A DNA stretch of 64,000 nt from contig JAIGNY010004483.1 of the NCBI GenBank assembly GCA_020152595.1, positions 124,001 through 188,000 of the forward strand. The letters are read 5' to 3'. The notes below the pieces were generated by a model that ran no database searches, was not told where the DNA came from, and was given only the letters and a program-made list of their open reading frames with translations. This document shows positions 25,212 to 36,273 of this stretch, piece after piece; within the stretch, counting starts at the first letter, position 1; each line of letters opens with the position of its first letter. The stretch is from Chiridota heheva (lineage: Eukaryota > Echinodermata > Holothuroidea > Apodida > Chiridotidae). The position numbers were made by a program, and so were the translations under genes.

Positions 25212-25690
25212 TTGAGTGTGCTAGGGCGTGATTGTGAGTGTAAACGGTCACGTTTGCTCTAGTGTGCTAGGGCATGATTGTGAGTGTGCTAGGGCATGAT
25301 TGTGAGTGTGCTAGGTCATGATTTGTGTGTGAGTGTGCTAGGGCGTGCGTGATTGTGAGTGTGCTAGGGCATGTTTTGTGTGTGAGTGTGCTAGGGCGTG
25401 ATTGTGAGTGTGCTTGGGCATGATTTGTGTGTGAGTGTGCTAGGGCGTGATTGTGAGTGTGCTAGGGCATGATTTGTGTGTGAGTGTGCTAGTGCATGAT
25501 TTGTGTGTGAGTGTGGTAGGGCATGTTTTGTGTGTGAGTGTGCTAGGGCGTGATTTGTGTTTGAGTGTGCTAGGGCGTGATTGTGAGTGTGCTAGGGCGT
25601 GATTGTGAGTGTGCTAGGGCATGATTTATGTGTGAGTGTGCTAGGGCATGATTTGTGTGTGAGTGTGCTAGGGCATGATTTGTGAGTGTG
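25212..25690 (+). repeat. GGGCATGATTTGTGTGTGAG minisatellite, right array
   Basis: About 20 units alternate between a short form (GGGCGTGATTGTGAGTGTGC) and a longer form with an extra TGTG (GATTTGTGTGTGAGTGTGC). The array is interrupted once near 25236-25260 by AACGGTCACGTTTGCTC. Confidence 0.9.
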
Positions 25691-26394
25691 GTACTTGAGA
25701 CATTGTGCATGCGGTATTCTTATTTCACAAAAAGTGACAAATCTTCATCTGAGACTTAAACGTGCCTTTTGAGATGTTGACATATACACAGTGAGTCAGA
25801 TTTTGACTAGAAGTGTACAACACATGTTGATTTATAGTTTTTATGTCAATTTCTAATTTGCTAAAATTGTAGAAATTCAACCCCTCCTAATGGATGTGTC
25901 TTCCTCTTCCGTGACAAGTGCAAACTTCTTATTTCGCATTTTGTAATGACATTGTCAGTTTAGTGTAAACATGTCCTTGGTGTTTGTGCAAACAAGAGAC
26001 GTATTGATTGGACAAGCTGACATATCTTTCCGACATGTCCGCAACATGAAAGGGAAGGAAAAGCCTTGATAGTAGAATTCATGCCTGACAGGTTCTTCAA
26101 ATTTATCAATTATTTGTCTAAGTGTTCCTCCCAGGCAAATTGGTTTAATACTTCTATCAGCTGGATGGGTTTATTTATAATTTGGTGCCAGTTATAGAAT
26201 ATATTGTTTTTCCGTGAATAGTTTTTGTCAATGAATTTGAAATTACAGCAAGTTCACAGTCTGATTGATATTGTTTCAATCGTATTATATTAGGACAGAG
26301 TACATTTGTATTTCTCAGATTGAAAGAGATGCATTTTGATGCATTTTTTTGTGGGTATGTATGTGAGTGGAATGTTTTAGGAAGTGAGTGTGGC

Positions 26395-26518
26395 TGGAAT
26401 ATGGTAAGGGTAGGTGGGATGGGGTGGGGTTAGGTTGGATGGGGTGGTGGGAGGTTGGATGTGATGGGGGTAGGTGGGATGGGGTGGGGTAGGTGGGATG
26501 GGGTGGGGGTAGATGGGA
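26395..26518 (+). repeat. G-rich GGGATGGGGTGGGGTAGGT minisatellite
   Basis: Irregular units of about 18-20 nt with four or more G-runs each on the + strand have G-quadruplex potential. The proline- and histidine-rich minus-strand frame is an artefact. Confidence 0.85.
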
Positions 26519-28089
26519 AGTTTCAAGCCAAGTACAGGAAGTATAAGGCAATAGGACCTAGAAGTTTAGAATCAGGCATTGCCTTTAATGAAAAGGCAAA
26601 TTTTCCCTTATAACAACAAAGTTTTTAAATTGCCAATACTCTTGAAAAGTAATAAAAACAAAACAAAACAGGTTATTGCCACATAAATTGTCAGAAATTA
26701 TCAAGAAAAGAAGTCCTTTTTGCTCAACTGAATTGTGCTATACTCTAAAAGGTATCTGCCCTCTTATTGTTTAGAAAGGGAAAACTTATGAAATACTGTA
26801 GAGTAGGAAACTCACATTTTATTAGTCTAGCCAAGGCAATATGACCTGTCACAAGACAAGGCATAACATAGGGTAGCATGGAAGTCATTATTTCCCCCAT
26901 TGAAGTCTATGATGAAACAGTCCAGTTCAAGGTCCTTTTTATACCAGAATGTTATAGATTTGGGATCTTTTGTGATGTTTTCTAAAAAGTACTATCTAAT
27001 ATCTCTCGGATGAGGTTACTTCCAATAGGGGGTCATCAGAGGTTTTTCCCCCTTCCCCCGCCCCCTTTTTATTGGCTGAAGTAAAGAGGTATTATACACC
27101 CTCAACAAATCACTCAATTTTTGGTGTGGGTCAATAGTAAAATAGTTTTTTATGAATCTTTTACTAAAACAGATCTCGTCAAGTTTGGATATGCATAGTC
27201 AAGACCTATCCTTTCTCTACCATTCCTGAAATGTTTTAACTTCTCAGCTTTCTGTCCCACGAAATGGGACCTCTCTAAAGTATTTTTTATTAGCCTTTTC
27301 TCTGAGGGGTCTTATTTTTAGATGGCGGAGTGATACCTAAATAGTTCTGTGCCACCAGCATAGTACATGCAAGCCTAAGCTAGTTAAACAAAGGAGAGTA
27401 TCCTAGATAAGTTAGTGTTAGGTTTTAAATCTGAAAACAATAAAAATGATATTCAGTTTTTTATATAGCGCTTTAAATACCTTTTGTCCAATCGTAAGAT
27501 TCTTATACTCATGTAAATGGTGCTCATTAGTGGCTCCAGGCATTGACTTTTACTTGCAATTTGTGAATACCACAAACCCTACCAAAGCCAAAAGAAACCC
27601 TCCATTGCTTCCAATTTCAATAAATTATTCCAGTCTTGAGTTCAAGTACCAAATTGTGGCTGCAAAGGTTATTAATTGTCACTAAATAAATTTGAATTCT
27701 CTCTCTTAGTATGTTTAAACGACATTAATCAGTTAATGGCTATTTCTTAGAAAGGAATTTGTAATAAAAGATAACAAGTTATTTATTGTGTAAAGTTTTA
27801 GTCAGTAGGTTTGCTAGTTAGGTGCAGTGGGTCTGCTGGTCAGGTGCACCTTTTGATAACAGTAACCCTTTGTGTATACTGTTCTTTCTTCTCAGATTTA
27901 TGTGCGAGTCAGGTGTTTGTTTGTTACAGTGATAGAACGTAAATCTGCAAAATGGCAAGCTATTTTGACAAGGTGCTCAGTGTTTGGGATGATGTTCAGT
28001 TTTTTTTAATTGGTTGATTTAATCATTTAAACCAACTTGTTCATCAATAAAAGCAGAATTTAAATATTTCAAAACATTTGTACCTGTTA

Positions 28090-28335
28090 ATTACTAAATG
28101 TAGTCGTTGATTACTAAATGTACTCGCTGATTACCGAATGTACTCGTTGATTACGGAATGTACTCGTTGATTACCGAATGTACTTTTTGATTACCGAATG
28201 TACTCATTGATTACGAATGTACTCTTTGATTACTGAATGTACTTGTTGATTTACTGAATGTACTCGTTGATTGCCGAATGTACTCGTTGATGACTAAATG
28301 TACTCGTTGATTACTGAATTATTGATTACTGAATT
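28090..28335 (+). repeat. 20-bp minisatellite TTGATTACCGAATGTACTCG
   Basis: About 12 units, mostly 20 bp, with variation at TTACTAAAT / TTACCGAAT / TTACGGAAT. The array decays at both ends. Confidence 0.92.
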
Positions 28336-28469
28336 GATTACAAATTGTTAAAATGGATAAATGAGCAACAGTTTTTGCATTATACTTGCTATGATAATGT
28401 TATTAGTTACCGTGCAAATGCTAATGTAAACATTTTTATTGATTTGTATGGTGGATGTGGCTTATGAAT

Positions 28470-28585
28470 GAATATCATGGAACAAATATTTCATGATATG
28501 CAATGACATGAGAGTTGATACAAAGCTCACAAATTAATCAGCATATGAAAAAAGCAATGGAACTACATCACCTTTTGGTTCTGGT
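28470..28585 (+). repeat. Right-flank fragment of family E
   Basis: TTTCATGATATGCAATGACA, AATCAATCAGCAT-like sequence and CACCTTTTGGTTCTGG match the sequence after the tandem array at 21195-21315. Confidence 0.5.
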
Positions 28586-28749
28586 AATTTCGAACTGTAA
28601 GTTTGTTGACTCTCATTGTCAATATTTTGTGTAAGTCTTTGAGGAAATTTGGTTAAGTCATATGCTAGTTATTATGCATAAGTATGGTGGAAACTACAAT
28701 CCCAACAGATTTAATGAAGAAAAAAAAAAAGCATGTGTTAAAACAGCGC

Positions 28750-28935
28750 ATACTCCCACTTTACAGACAAGAGGTCATGTCCTCCCACTGTATGGACAAG
28801 AGGTCATGTCCTCCCACTGTATGGACAAGAGGTCATGACCTCCCACTGTATGGACAAGAGGTCATGTCCTCCCGCTGTATGGACAAGAGGGCATGTGCTC
28901 CCACTGTATGGACAATAGGCCGTGTTCTTCCCTTT
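28750..28935 (+). repeat. 29-bp minisatellite with GAGGTCATGTCCTCCCACTG
   Basis: Six units. The boundaries at 28772, 28801, 28830, 28859 and 28888 give an exact 29-bp period. Since 29 is not a multiple of three, the open frame across it is not evidence of coding. Confidence 0.93.
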
Positions 28936-30004
28936 TTAAATAAGAATTACAACCCTGGTAACGATGGTAGTTTAATTAGACCCGCTTTGTACTGTTAGAG
29001 ACCATGAACTGTTTGTGTTGTTTGAAACTATTTTCTCACTTCTTACACAACGGTTGAAATGGACAGGTTTCAGCACAAAAAGCAATTAAAAATCTCTACC
29101 TGTCCTGTGTATAACTTTGAATTAAAGAAAATATATGTTCAAAGTAATTCATTCATTTAGGAGTGACTAGCTTTCTTCCTCATAACAGGCTGCATGTGAG
29201 GCTGGTAATGAACATGAACCACCTCCACAGGGGGTGCTTTACCACTTTTTATCTTTTTTATTTTAAGCTCACTTAAAACCACAAAGGTGTAGAGGTGGGG
29301 TTCATTTCGTGTTAATGACTCCCCTTGAAGCATGTTCTATTTATTTTGGCACATTTATGTTATGATTTCCAGACATGGTAACCTTGTCACCAGGTGGAGT
29401 TAAGTAAATGTAGAGGTCACCTAAGGTCAAGTTTGTCAAAGGCTTAAACTTGTTTCTTCCTCTTCATACCATGTTTTTGTAATTCATTCCGTGAGACAAG
29501 GAACCCATTGTTCCACAGAAACTTGATCTTCACACTTTAATATAGAGGAGATGAAAATCAGGGAAAAACTCCTGAACAGGTGTGCTTATTTTTATCCAAA
29601 CATGGTTTCCATTTATTTCTGAGTCAATTCTTTGTGGTTGAAAGTAAGAGTATATGCAAATATTTATTTGGATAATTCCAACACATTAATAGAAATATAA
29701 TTGAATGACTTTTGCAAAATGTTTTGTTTAACCCTGTGTCACTGTTATTGTTAGTGGTTTAAGAGGAATTGGATTATACACAAATCATTTTATTATCTGA
29801 TTCATTTATTGTCCATTGGTGTCTAGATTATATTAAATTCCACTGTAGAGAAAAAAGAAAGAAAAACAAATCTGGATTGTCTCTTTTCAGATAAGGAAGA
29901 ACATTTTTTATTTATAGTTGATATGTTGTAGAAGGTGGGAGTGGGGTTTGATTTATTTCTGACATATTAATAAACAAATCATGGAAAAATATTCAAACTT
30001 TGGA

Positions 30005-30130
30005 TTGTAGTAGTTCAATGCTCATGCAAGTCAATCTTATATGAAAGAGAACTTCAAAAAAAAAAAAAAACATTGTGATGTCATTTCTATACAAATGAGA
30101 CATAACTTAAAATTTGAATGAATATCTCAA
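30005..30130. mobile_element. Truncated family A left arm
   Basis: AGTAGTTCAATGCTCATGCA, AATCTTATATGAAAGAG and AACTTCAAAA match the A left end. After an A-run the copy decays into TGTGATGTCATTTCTATAC and TTTGAATGAATATCTC. Confidence 0.5.
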
Positions 30131-30189
30131 TCTCAAATGTAACATCACTTTTAGGTATTAGCCAGGGAAAGCATGCAAGTCACAATGAC

Positions 30190-30365
30190 TTGTTTTCAGT
30201 GTGTATCTGATGAATTTGCCAAGATGGAGAAGTATTCAGAGAACCAGGCAGAGGTGAAACTCCTACCATCGGGACCATACGTCCCCTCAAACCTGGGACC
30301 TCGAGCATATCAGTCGTACACTCAGTCGACTGAAGTACCTGCCTCTGTATGAATATTCTTGGACA
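30190..30365 (-). mobile_element. Possible tRNA-derived SINE remnant
   Basis: On the minus strand a tRNA-like stretch reads GGCAGGTACTTCAGTCGACT (box A-like) and then GTCCCAGGTTTGAGGGGAC, where GTCCC and GGGAC can pair as a T-arm around a box B-like loop. It is degenerate, and no target duplication or tail is seen. It could be chance. Confidence 0.3.
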
Positions 30366-30582
30366 GTAATTGACGGGCACTTTTCATAAATAAAAAAAAG
30401 GGGGGCACTTATGTCAGTTTTTGAAAAAGTGGAGGAATATTGCCTCCTGGCCCATGGTTCCTACTTATATGGTTTAAACATATGCAGAATTTAAGAGAAG
30501 CAAGGGGGAAATTTTCCAACCCCCACTATTTGTCCAAATGGATACAATTTTTATGGTGATGTGTTGTATTTTAGCATGATTT

Positions 30583-30830
30583 TTGGTTCTGATGCGATAA
30601 GTTCAGGAACCTGGCGTGTGTGTGTGTGTATGTTTGTGACAGCCAGCTCCTAAATTCGATATCTCAGGAATGATACTCTGGAGTCATGTCATATGTGGTA
30701 CACAGATAGCCCATGGTCCGTAGATGTGCCCTAGTGTTTTTGATGGTGATGTCATGCCTATTAATGAGTAGGCGGAGCTTAATGTAAAAATTTAAAAATG
30801 TCCATATTTTAACGCATTAGTTTTAGTTTT
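30583..30830 (+). repeat. Single unit of family E
   Basis: It has the same left flank as the 19.9 kb array (TTTTTGGTTCTGATGC, then a TG run and ACAGCCAGC), followed by one unit with GATATCTCAGGAATGATACT, GGTACACAGATAGCCCATGG and CTATTAATGAGTAGGCGGAG. Confidence 0.7.
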
Positions 30831-30990
30831 ACACATCAGTTATTAGACTTTTCTGAATGTGAACTAAAGATATTCTTGTGAAGAGTCAAATAGTGTTTCT
30901 GCAGAAAGTTGTTACTTTGAGCTCCGTGCTTATTAACACTGGTGACTTTGAAGGCACTAACTGAAAAATTATAGCTGGTTTAATCCAATT

Positions 30991-31012
30991 GGGCTATATG
31001 GGTATATAGCCC
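30991..31012. other. Hairpin GGGCTATAT / ATATAGCCC
   Basis: A perfect 9-bp inverted repeat around GGGT, within a 150-bp zone where TATAGCCCA and GGGCTATA words recur in both orientations (30975-31150). Confidence 0.5.
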
Positions 31013-32708
31013 ATTTAGGTTATTTAAGTTTTAAAGCTTTAGTTTTTAATGCAAGTTATAGCCCAAGCGAGCTATCAACTACAAGTGCTATGCCCCAATT
31101 TGGCTATAGTGTAGGACAAAGCTCAAATGGGATATTATACCCAATTGGCACATCAATGCAGCGTTCTTTATCTTTCTGAAATGTTTGCTGGCCCTTCCGA
31201 GTAGTATGTTATAATATATTCTAAATTCATTTGGATCGCGCTGAGCGAAAACCGAATTGTGGAGTCGTTTTTGGTGAGATTTGGAATGCAAAATTCTTTA
31301 AAACTATGCACTAAATACAAAGTGTTGTTGCATCCATGGATCGATCTGTATGTACGCAAACACGATGACACAGCAAAATGTCGAATAAACACTTAGGATT
31401 AGATCATATGCTGCCAAAATCCGAACGAAAATCTGGATTTGGGGCTAGTGTTGCTTCAGCTCAAAATTCCGTAAAAGGGATGTTGAGCTAAAAACAAGAG
31501 ATTTCAGGAAAACAAATCACTAAAAATTCGTCTGAAAGAGGATAGTTAAGATATTCTGATTGAAATCTGACACGTTGAAAGTCAAATTGTACTCTTTTTC
31601 ACCTCATCCTGTCCTTACAAAACTGAGATCGAAAAGATCTGACCTCTGTGAAGTAGTTACTGGAGGTTATACCTCTATGCTGTAATAGAGGAACATTAAT
31701 GTAGTCAAAATATGTGCATTTCATAGAGGATAATACATACCTGTGACTTGGAGAAAAGCCATTAAACTGATTCACCTAGTTTATACAGTATCTTTCTTTC
31801 CTGTCAGTCTCATAATCTTAAAACTACTGTACCGTAATCTGATTGCAACCTAATAAAACCAAAAAACAGTTGATGGATGATGAATTGAGATTTTATGTCT
31901 GGTAGATTTACCTGGAATTTTATTTCTTATTTATTGTTTTATTGAATTATTATGTTCAAGCTTTCTACTTACATGTCTTAAATGTCACATTAAGTATCAA
32001 TATTTGTGATAGAATCTGACTGTTATCAAGTTAATAGAACTGTGTGATGAACATTGTTTCCATGGAGTTGAATGAAACGACCTGGTTTTGGCTAATGTAC
32101 GCTGCTGTGATTAAATGCCTTGTAGCGTTGTATTTTTCATTTAGGTGGAAACTATTTTTAGCTGTTAAATTATTGCTTAAGACCTTGCTTTTTGAAATTA
32201 CTTTTTATATATTTTTGCTCATTATTTTGTCAAGAGTCTTTAGGATGAAATTGTAAAAGGAGATTATGGGTCTTTTGTCCTATTTTCCAGATGAATTTTA
32301 ATCAGACCTGGATAAAAAAGGCACAGTTATGTTGGTTTTAAAGAAGGGAAGAATGCATGTTGTATGGGAAAAAAGGCAAAAGAGAAAGACCAATAATAAA
32401 GATGGTTGCATGGTGCATTTTCCATATGGTATCTTCACCTTTTGAAATAGAGGAGAAATGTGGAAACTAAATTTTTCTCCATCTTAGGTTTACAAATAAT
32501 CATTACAGCATAACAGCAGTTTAAATGCAAGCTTTTTCACCAGCTATGTCCACTTTGTGTGGCAAAAGCTTATAAAAGACTAATCTTTATTCTTTTAATA
32601 ATGAATATTTAAATTATATTTATATTAATATTCTAATTGTGTATATTTAATTATTTTTGTCTCCATTTTTTTCATTGAACAGCCAACAGCCTTCCTGCCG
32701 GTTTCCAG

Positions 32709-32864
32709 AAATCACCACATCCCCTACCGTGACAGTTGTAGAAAAGTATCGCCCAGCTCGAATGGACTGTGCCGGAGTGGGGAATCCCGATCCGCAGATT
32801 ATATGGTTTCAAGACAATATCCCAGTTGATCTTGATGATCCGCGAATAACAGTTCATTCTGATT
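32709..32864 (+). CDS. LAR-type receptor tyrosine phosphatase, exon encoding the first half of Ig-like domain 2
   Basis: The frame shows Cys21 and Trp33 of an I-set domain and the stretch GNPDPQIIWFQDNIPVD, which closely resembles the start of Ig2 in vertebrate LAR-family receptors. The donor is GATT|GTAAGT, phase 1, and it cuts Ig2 at the point where vertebrate genes place mini-exon A. The start is ambiguous. The acceptor TTTCCAG at 32707-32708 gives 156 nt and keeps the frame of the Ig1 exon. The acceptor TTGAACAG at 32681-32682 would add codons reading LPAGF, matching the family linker, but that frame meets a stop (TGA) unless one base is restored near 32705. I therefore mark the in-frame start. 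The rest of Ig2, the other Ig and fibronectin domains, the membrane segment and both phosphatase domains are not in the window. Confidence 0.8.
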
Positions 32865-33705
32865 GTAAGTTTTTTTGGTTTGATCATTTCATCTCTCCTT
32901 TCTATACCTTATCTGTCTCTTACCTTTTTTCCTTTCTTATTTAAGTACAGAATATTACTGCAAAAAGAGAAGTGGATTTGCAAAGGTTTTGATTTCTTCA
33001 ACATTATTCATTTGCATACAAAAAGTTGCAAACCCCTTGTATTTCTGTCTCTAAAAATAGATTTCAATGAATCCTCTGCATTATAAATTAATTAAGCTAT
33101 TCCCATGCTTATATTTTTAAATTGTAAATCTCAAAATAATTTTATGTATGAAAACCTGTTTTTTTGGGGTTTTTTTTTTTTTTTGTCAGAAAAGTGTTTA
33201 TAACAATATTTTGTAGGGTTTAGATGTTACAAGGACATTAAACTTTTTTATGGCTCTGATATTACTGATGCATTTAACTCCCAAAACTGTTCAAAATAAT
33301 TCCAAAGATATTTGACCTAACAACTTCACTAAATTTGCTAGAAGGATTGTTATTGCTATAAACTGATAGTGATGCTTTTGTTTGCAGCTTTGACCCTTAA
33401 CCCACCCCCATCACTTGTAATTGAATTCAGCACCATGCTACTTCAATCTGTACAGGCTTTTACCCCACAATTGTTTAAGGCAAATGTTTCATGTTTATTT
33501 AGGAAGTGCTGCAATGGTAAAACAAAGATATATAAAACTTGTTTATATCCCCGGCATAGTATTTTTTACTCCCACCCCCTACTTCCTTCCTATCTCACAC
33601 TCACCTCTCCTCCCTCATGTTGCATGGATAAAGCTAATGATAGCAGAACTTTGCTTTGGAAAAAAATTAATAATAACCATCAAAATCCACCCTTGATAAT
33701 ATTAT

Positions 33706-33785
33706 CTATTATTTCCCTTTTGAGGGTTTATTTTCTATCATTCCCCTTTTGAGGGTATATTTTCTATTATTCCCCTTTTGAGGGT
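33706..33785 (+). repeat. 31-bp repeat with CCCTTTTGAGGGTATATTTT
   Basis: Three units share TTCCCCTTTTGAGGGTATAT, followed directly by the 116-bp duplication. Confidence 0.8.
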
Positions 33786-34012
33786 ATATTATCTCTTTTA
33801 AGAGAGTATATTTTTAACCAAAGGAATTATATGCTTAATTGCTTCAAATGTTTAATTCAGCTATCAGAAACACATCTATCTTGTGACTCTTGTTTGGGGT
33901 ATATTATCTCTTTTAAGAGAGTATATTTTTAACCAAAGGAATTATATGCTTAATTGCTTCAAATGTTTAATTCAGCTATCAGAAACACATCTATCTTGTG
34001 ACTCTTGTTTGA
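33784..34012 (+). repeat. Perfect 116-bp tandem duplication
   Basis: The block beginning GTATATTATCTCTTTTAAGA at 33784 is repeated from 33900 and is identical for about 112 bp, ending GACTCTTGTTTG. The identity implies a very recent event or an assembly duplication. Confidence 0.9.
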
Positions 34013-34033
34013 TAAAAGATGATTTTTTTTTTG

Positions 34034-34600
34034 AAGATTAGTTCAGGGGTCAAGCATGTCCATCTTATATGAAAGAGGACTTCAAAAGAAACAAAATGGT
34101 GCAGATAGCATTTAAAAACTCTTATTCTGTTAAGCAGATATTCAAGTTTAAAGTTTGGTATCATTTGTGTAGAAACGACTGAAATCAGACTAGTTGTGAT
34201 GTCACAACCTCAGATTCCTCAAAGTCTATGTATTTTAAAAGAAGTTTATTAAAAAATTTCACTATTTAAATTATTTTTCTTTAAAACTTTCTTCAGGTGG
34301 TATATTATAAATGCCCTTCCTAGATTCAGTTTTACTAATTTTTTTTGACATCCCATGGTTTTCAAGCCACAAAATCACAGGACAAAATATGATAGAGTAC
34401 ATAAAGACTGACGAATCTGAGGCTGTGACATTACAACTAGTTATGATTTCAGTCGTTTCTACACAAATGATACCAAACTTTAAACTTAAAAATCTCCTCA
34501 ACGGAGTAAGATTTTTGAATGCCTTTTTTGCCATTTTGTTTCTTTTGTAGTTTTTCTTCATAAAAGATAAACATGCTTGACCACTGAACTAATCCTTTAG
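34034..34600. mobile_element. Family A foldback element, full copy
   Basis: Left end AGATTAGTTCAGGGGTCAAG and right end CACTGAACTAATCCTTTAG. Both arms and the centre (ACATCCCATGGTTTTCAAGC, right-facing order) are present. Both terminal TTAA sites are mutated. Confidence 0.75.
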
Positions 34601-34712
34601 TTAAATCAAAATGGGGGAAAATTTTAAGAAAAGGGTGTCCTTGTTGCAAATGGGTCACATCAAAATAGTTAAAAAAGTGGACATTGTTTCTCAAACTTAT
34701 CCTTCTTGGTTT

Positions 34713-34723
34713 TTGTCTGTCTT

Positions 34724-34761
<38 letters not shown>

Positions 34762-34762
34762 A
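34713..34762 (+). repeat. CTGT microsatellite
   Basis: About nine CTGT units, with a short interrupted block before them and a GT run after them. Confidence 0.95.
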
Positions 34763-35170
34763 ACTTGTGTGTGTGTGTACAATACCTTTACAATGTTATT
34801 TCCCCTGGATTTGGTATTTATAAACATGAAACATGATTTGATTTTGGTGGTGGGCTGATAGGATTAATCCGGAAATCTTTTAATGCAGGGCTGAAAAATG
34901 ATCCAAATGTTAGGAATATGATTTGGGTGTGACCATTTATTATATAACAGCGTGTAATGGAAAACCCAGTTGTCAGAAATGAGGGCAGGTGGAGAGTCAC
35001 ATGGTTCTGGGTGCCCTCTTAACTGCCCCAAAAGCATTGATGAATTATCTCCCAATACCTTCCACACTTTGAGGTGCAAACAGGACTGGAATTGGATCCG
35101 TCTGTATTTTTCAGCCCTGTTTTCATTGAAGTCCAGTGTGAATGACTATTTATATCCATCCTTTTTCTAG

Positions 35171-35197
35171 TTACTCCCGGTCAAGGGAATCGTAGAG
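35171..35197 (+). CDS. Candidate 27-nt microexon, equivalent to LAR-family mini-exon A
   Basis: A strong acceptor (TATCCATCCTTTTTCTAG) is followed by 27 nt and then the donor GAG|GTAAAT. Entering in phase 1 from the Ig2 exon at 32864, it reads F-T-P-G-Q-G-N-R-R and leaves one G for the next codon, again phase 1. Inclusion or skipping therefore keeps the frame. Vertebrate PTPRD and PTPRS insert a 9-residue mini-exon at this position in Ig2, containing Gly-Gly-Thr-Pro and ending in Arg before a Gly codon, and it tunes binding to postsynaptic partners. Length, position, phase and a Pro/Gly/Arg-rich peptide all agree. Because 27 nt carries little information, RNA evidence would be needed for certainty. 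Confidence 0.55.
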
Positions 35198-35499
35198 GTA
35201 AATTTTCAATTTTGATTCTCCACTTTGGTAGAACAATTCTGACATGTTCGCTCATACATTGCTTGCTAAAGTGTATGGACACAATATGGGATTTCTTTAC
35301 TGTTGGCTCTTTCAGTTTCTTAAATGACTCATTTTGGGCAAAACATACCCTTTTTGAAAACTTAATCAGTGTGGTCAAAATAATGTTTGAAGGTGCCAAT
35401 GTGGTTCTCGCTTTTTTCTGGGGAAATTTTGTTTTGAAGGAGGGGGGGCACTACCACTTGTGAGGTGTATACATGTGCCGCCCGAGCAGTTGCCTTTTT

Positions 35500-35805
35500 C
35501 AGAATTTTCATACTGCAGGTATAAAAAAAAATCCAATCTCTCATACTGCTGGTCTCAAAATAATTGCATATTTTCTAATTGCAGGTATCAAAAATCACTT
35601 ATTTTCGTACTGCAGGTATTCAACCAAAATCAACTATTTTCTTACTGCAGGTATCAAAAATCACTAATTTTCGTACTGCAGGTATCAAAATCATAAACTG
35701 TCATACTGCAGTTACCAAAAAAATCTCTCACTCTCATACTGCAGTCCAATTTAAAATTCTCGGTGGCACATACCTACCACTTTAGTATGGAAGTGACCCC
35801 ATAAC
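35500..35805 (+). repeat. Family F dispersed repeat with CATACTGCAGGTATCAAAA units, copy 2
   Basis: About eight units of 28-33 bp containing TACTGCAGGTATCAAAAATC are followed by CTACCACTTTAGTATGGAAG, the same closing block as copy 1 at 2.4-2.76 kb. The open frames across it are by-products of the array. Confidence 0.7.
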
Positions 35806-36273
35806 CGGGGTTTTGTCATGAAGAAATGGCGGAACAATTGGTAAAGAAATTCCGAAGGTGGTGTCCATATATTTTTAAGACAGTGTTATTTATTGCTTTA
35901 CCCTTTCAGTTCTGCTGCAGTTGACATTTTGTTTTCGTTTATTCTTTTATATTCTTCTTTTGTTTGTAGTTTGTCTAGTTCACTTCAACTCACATGAAAC
36001 TCATAGGTCAAGGTTCATGGACAAAAGAGACAAAACAAAAAAACCTGCAAATTTTTTTTGCTTACATAGATCTTAAAATTGTGGTATTGGAATAATTGGG
36101 TCATGAATATTCATTTTCAAATTTGGATTGATGTCATTGGCTTGATATAGTTGCAATGCTGGAAATAGTCACCTCCATGTTGCTTTGTGAAATTCATCTC
36201 ATTAAGATTATTTGTGCGATTTATTTGCTTTATATGTGTAATGCTTTGAAACATCACCAAAATGTGATATCTT

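Larger units (their letters stand above)
2016..32708 (+). other. Long intron (about 30.7 kb) between the Ig1 and Ig2 exons
   Basis: The donor is GTGAGT at 2016 and the acceptor is at 32682 or 32708. It is packed with the repeats listed separately. Stretches where I see nothing beyond AT-rich sequence and short homopolymers are 3800-5160, 8480-10020, 11380-12200, 14100-14690, 15480-16300, 16890-18000, 19140-19890, 21340-23140, 25700-26390, 26520-28080, 28940-30000, 31020-32680. Short C-rich runs occur at 8707-8725, 11437-11465 and 16940-17060. Confidence 0.7.
32865..35170 (+). other. Intron (2.3 kb) between the Ig2 exon and the microexon
   Basis: The donor is GTAAGT and the acceptor is TTTTTCTAG. 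It contains a 31-bp repeat, a perfect 116-bp tandem duplication, a family A element and a CTGT microsatellite. Nothing coding is recognised in 32945-33700. Confidence 0.6.

Noticed and set aside
33385-33755. Possible exon after the acceptor TTTTGTTTGCAG at 33386
   Set aside because: The open frame is long but low-complexity, Pro/Ser/Leu-rich and unlike Ig2. There is no convincing donor.
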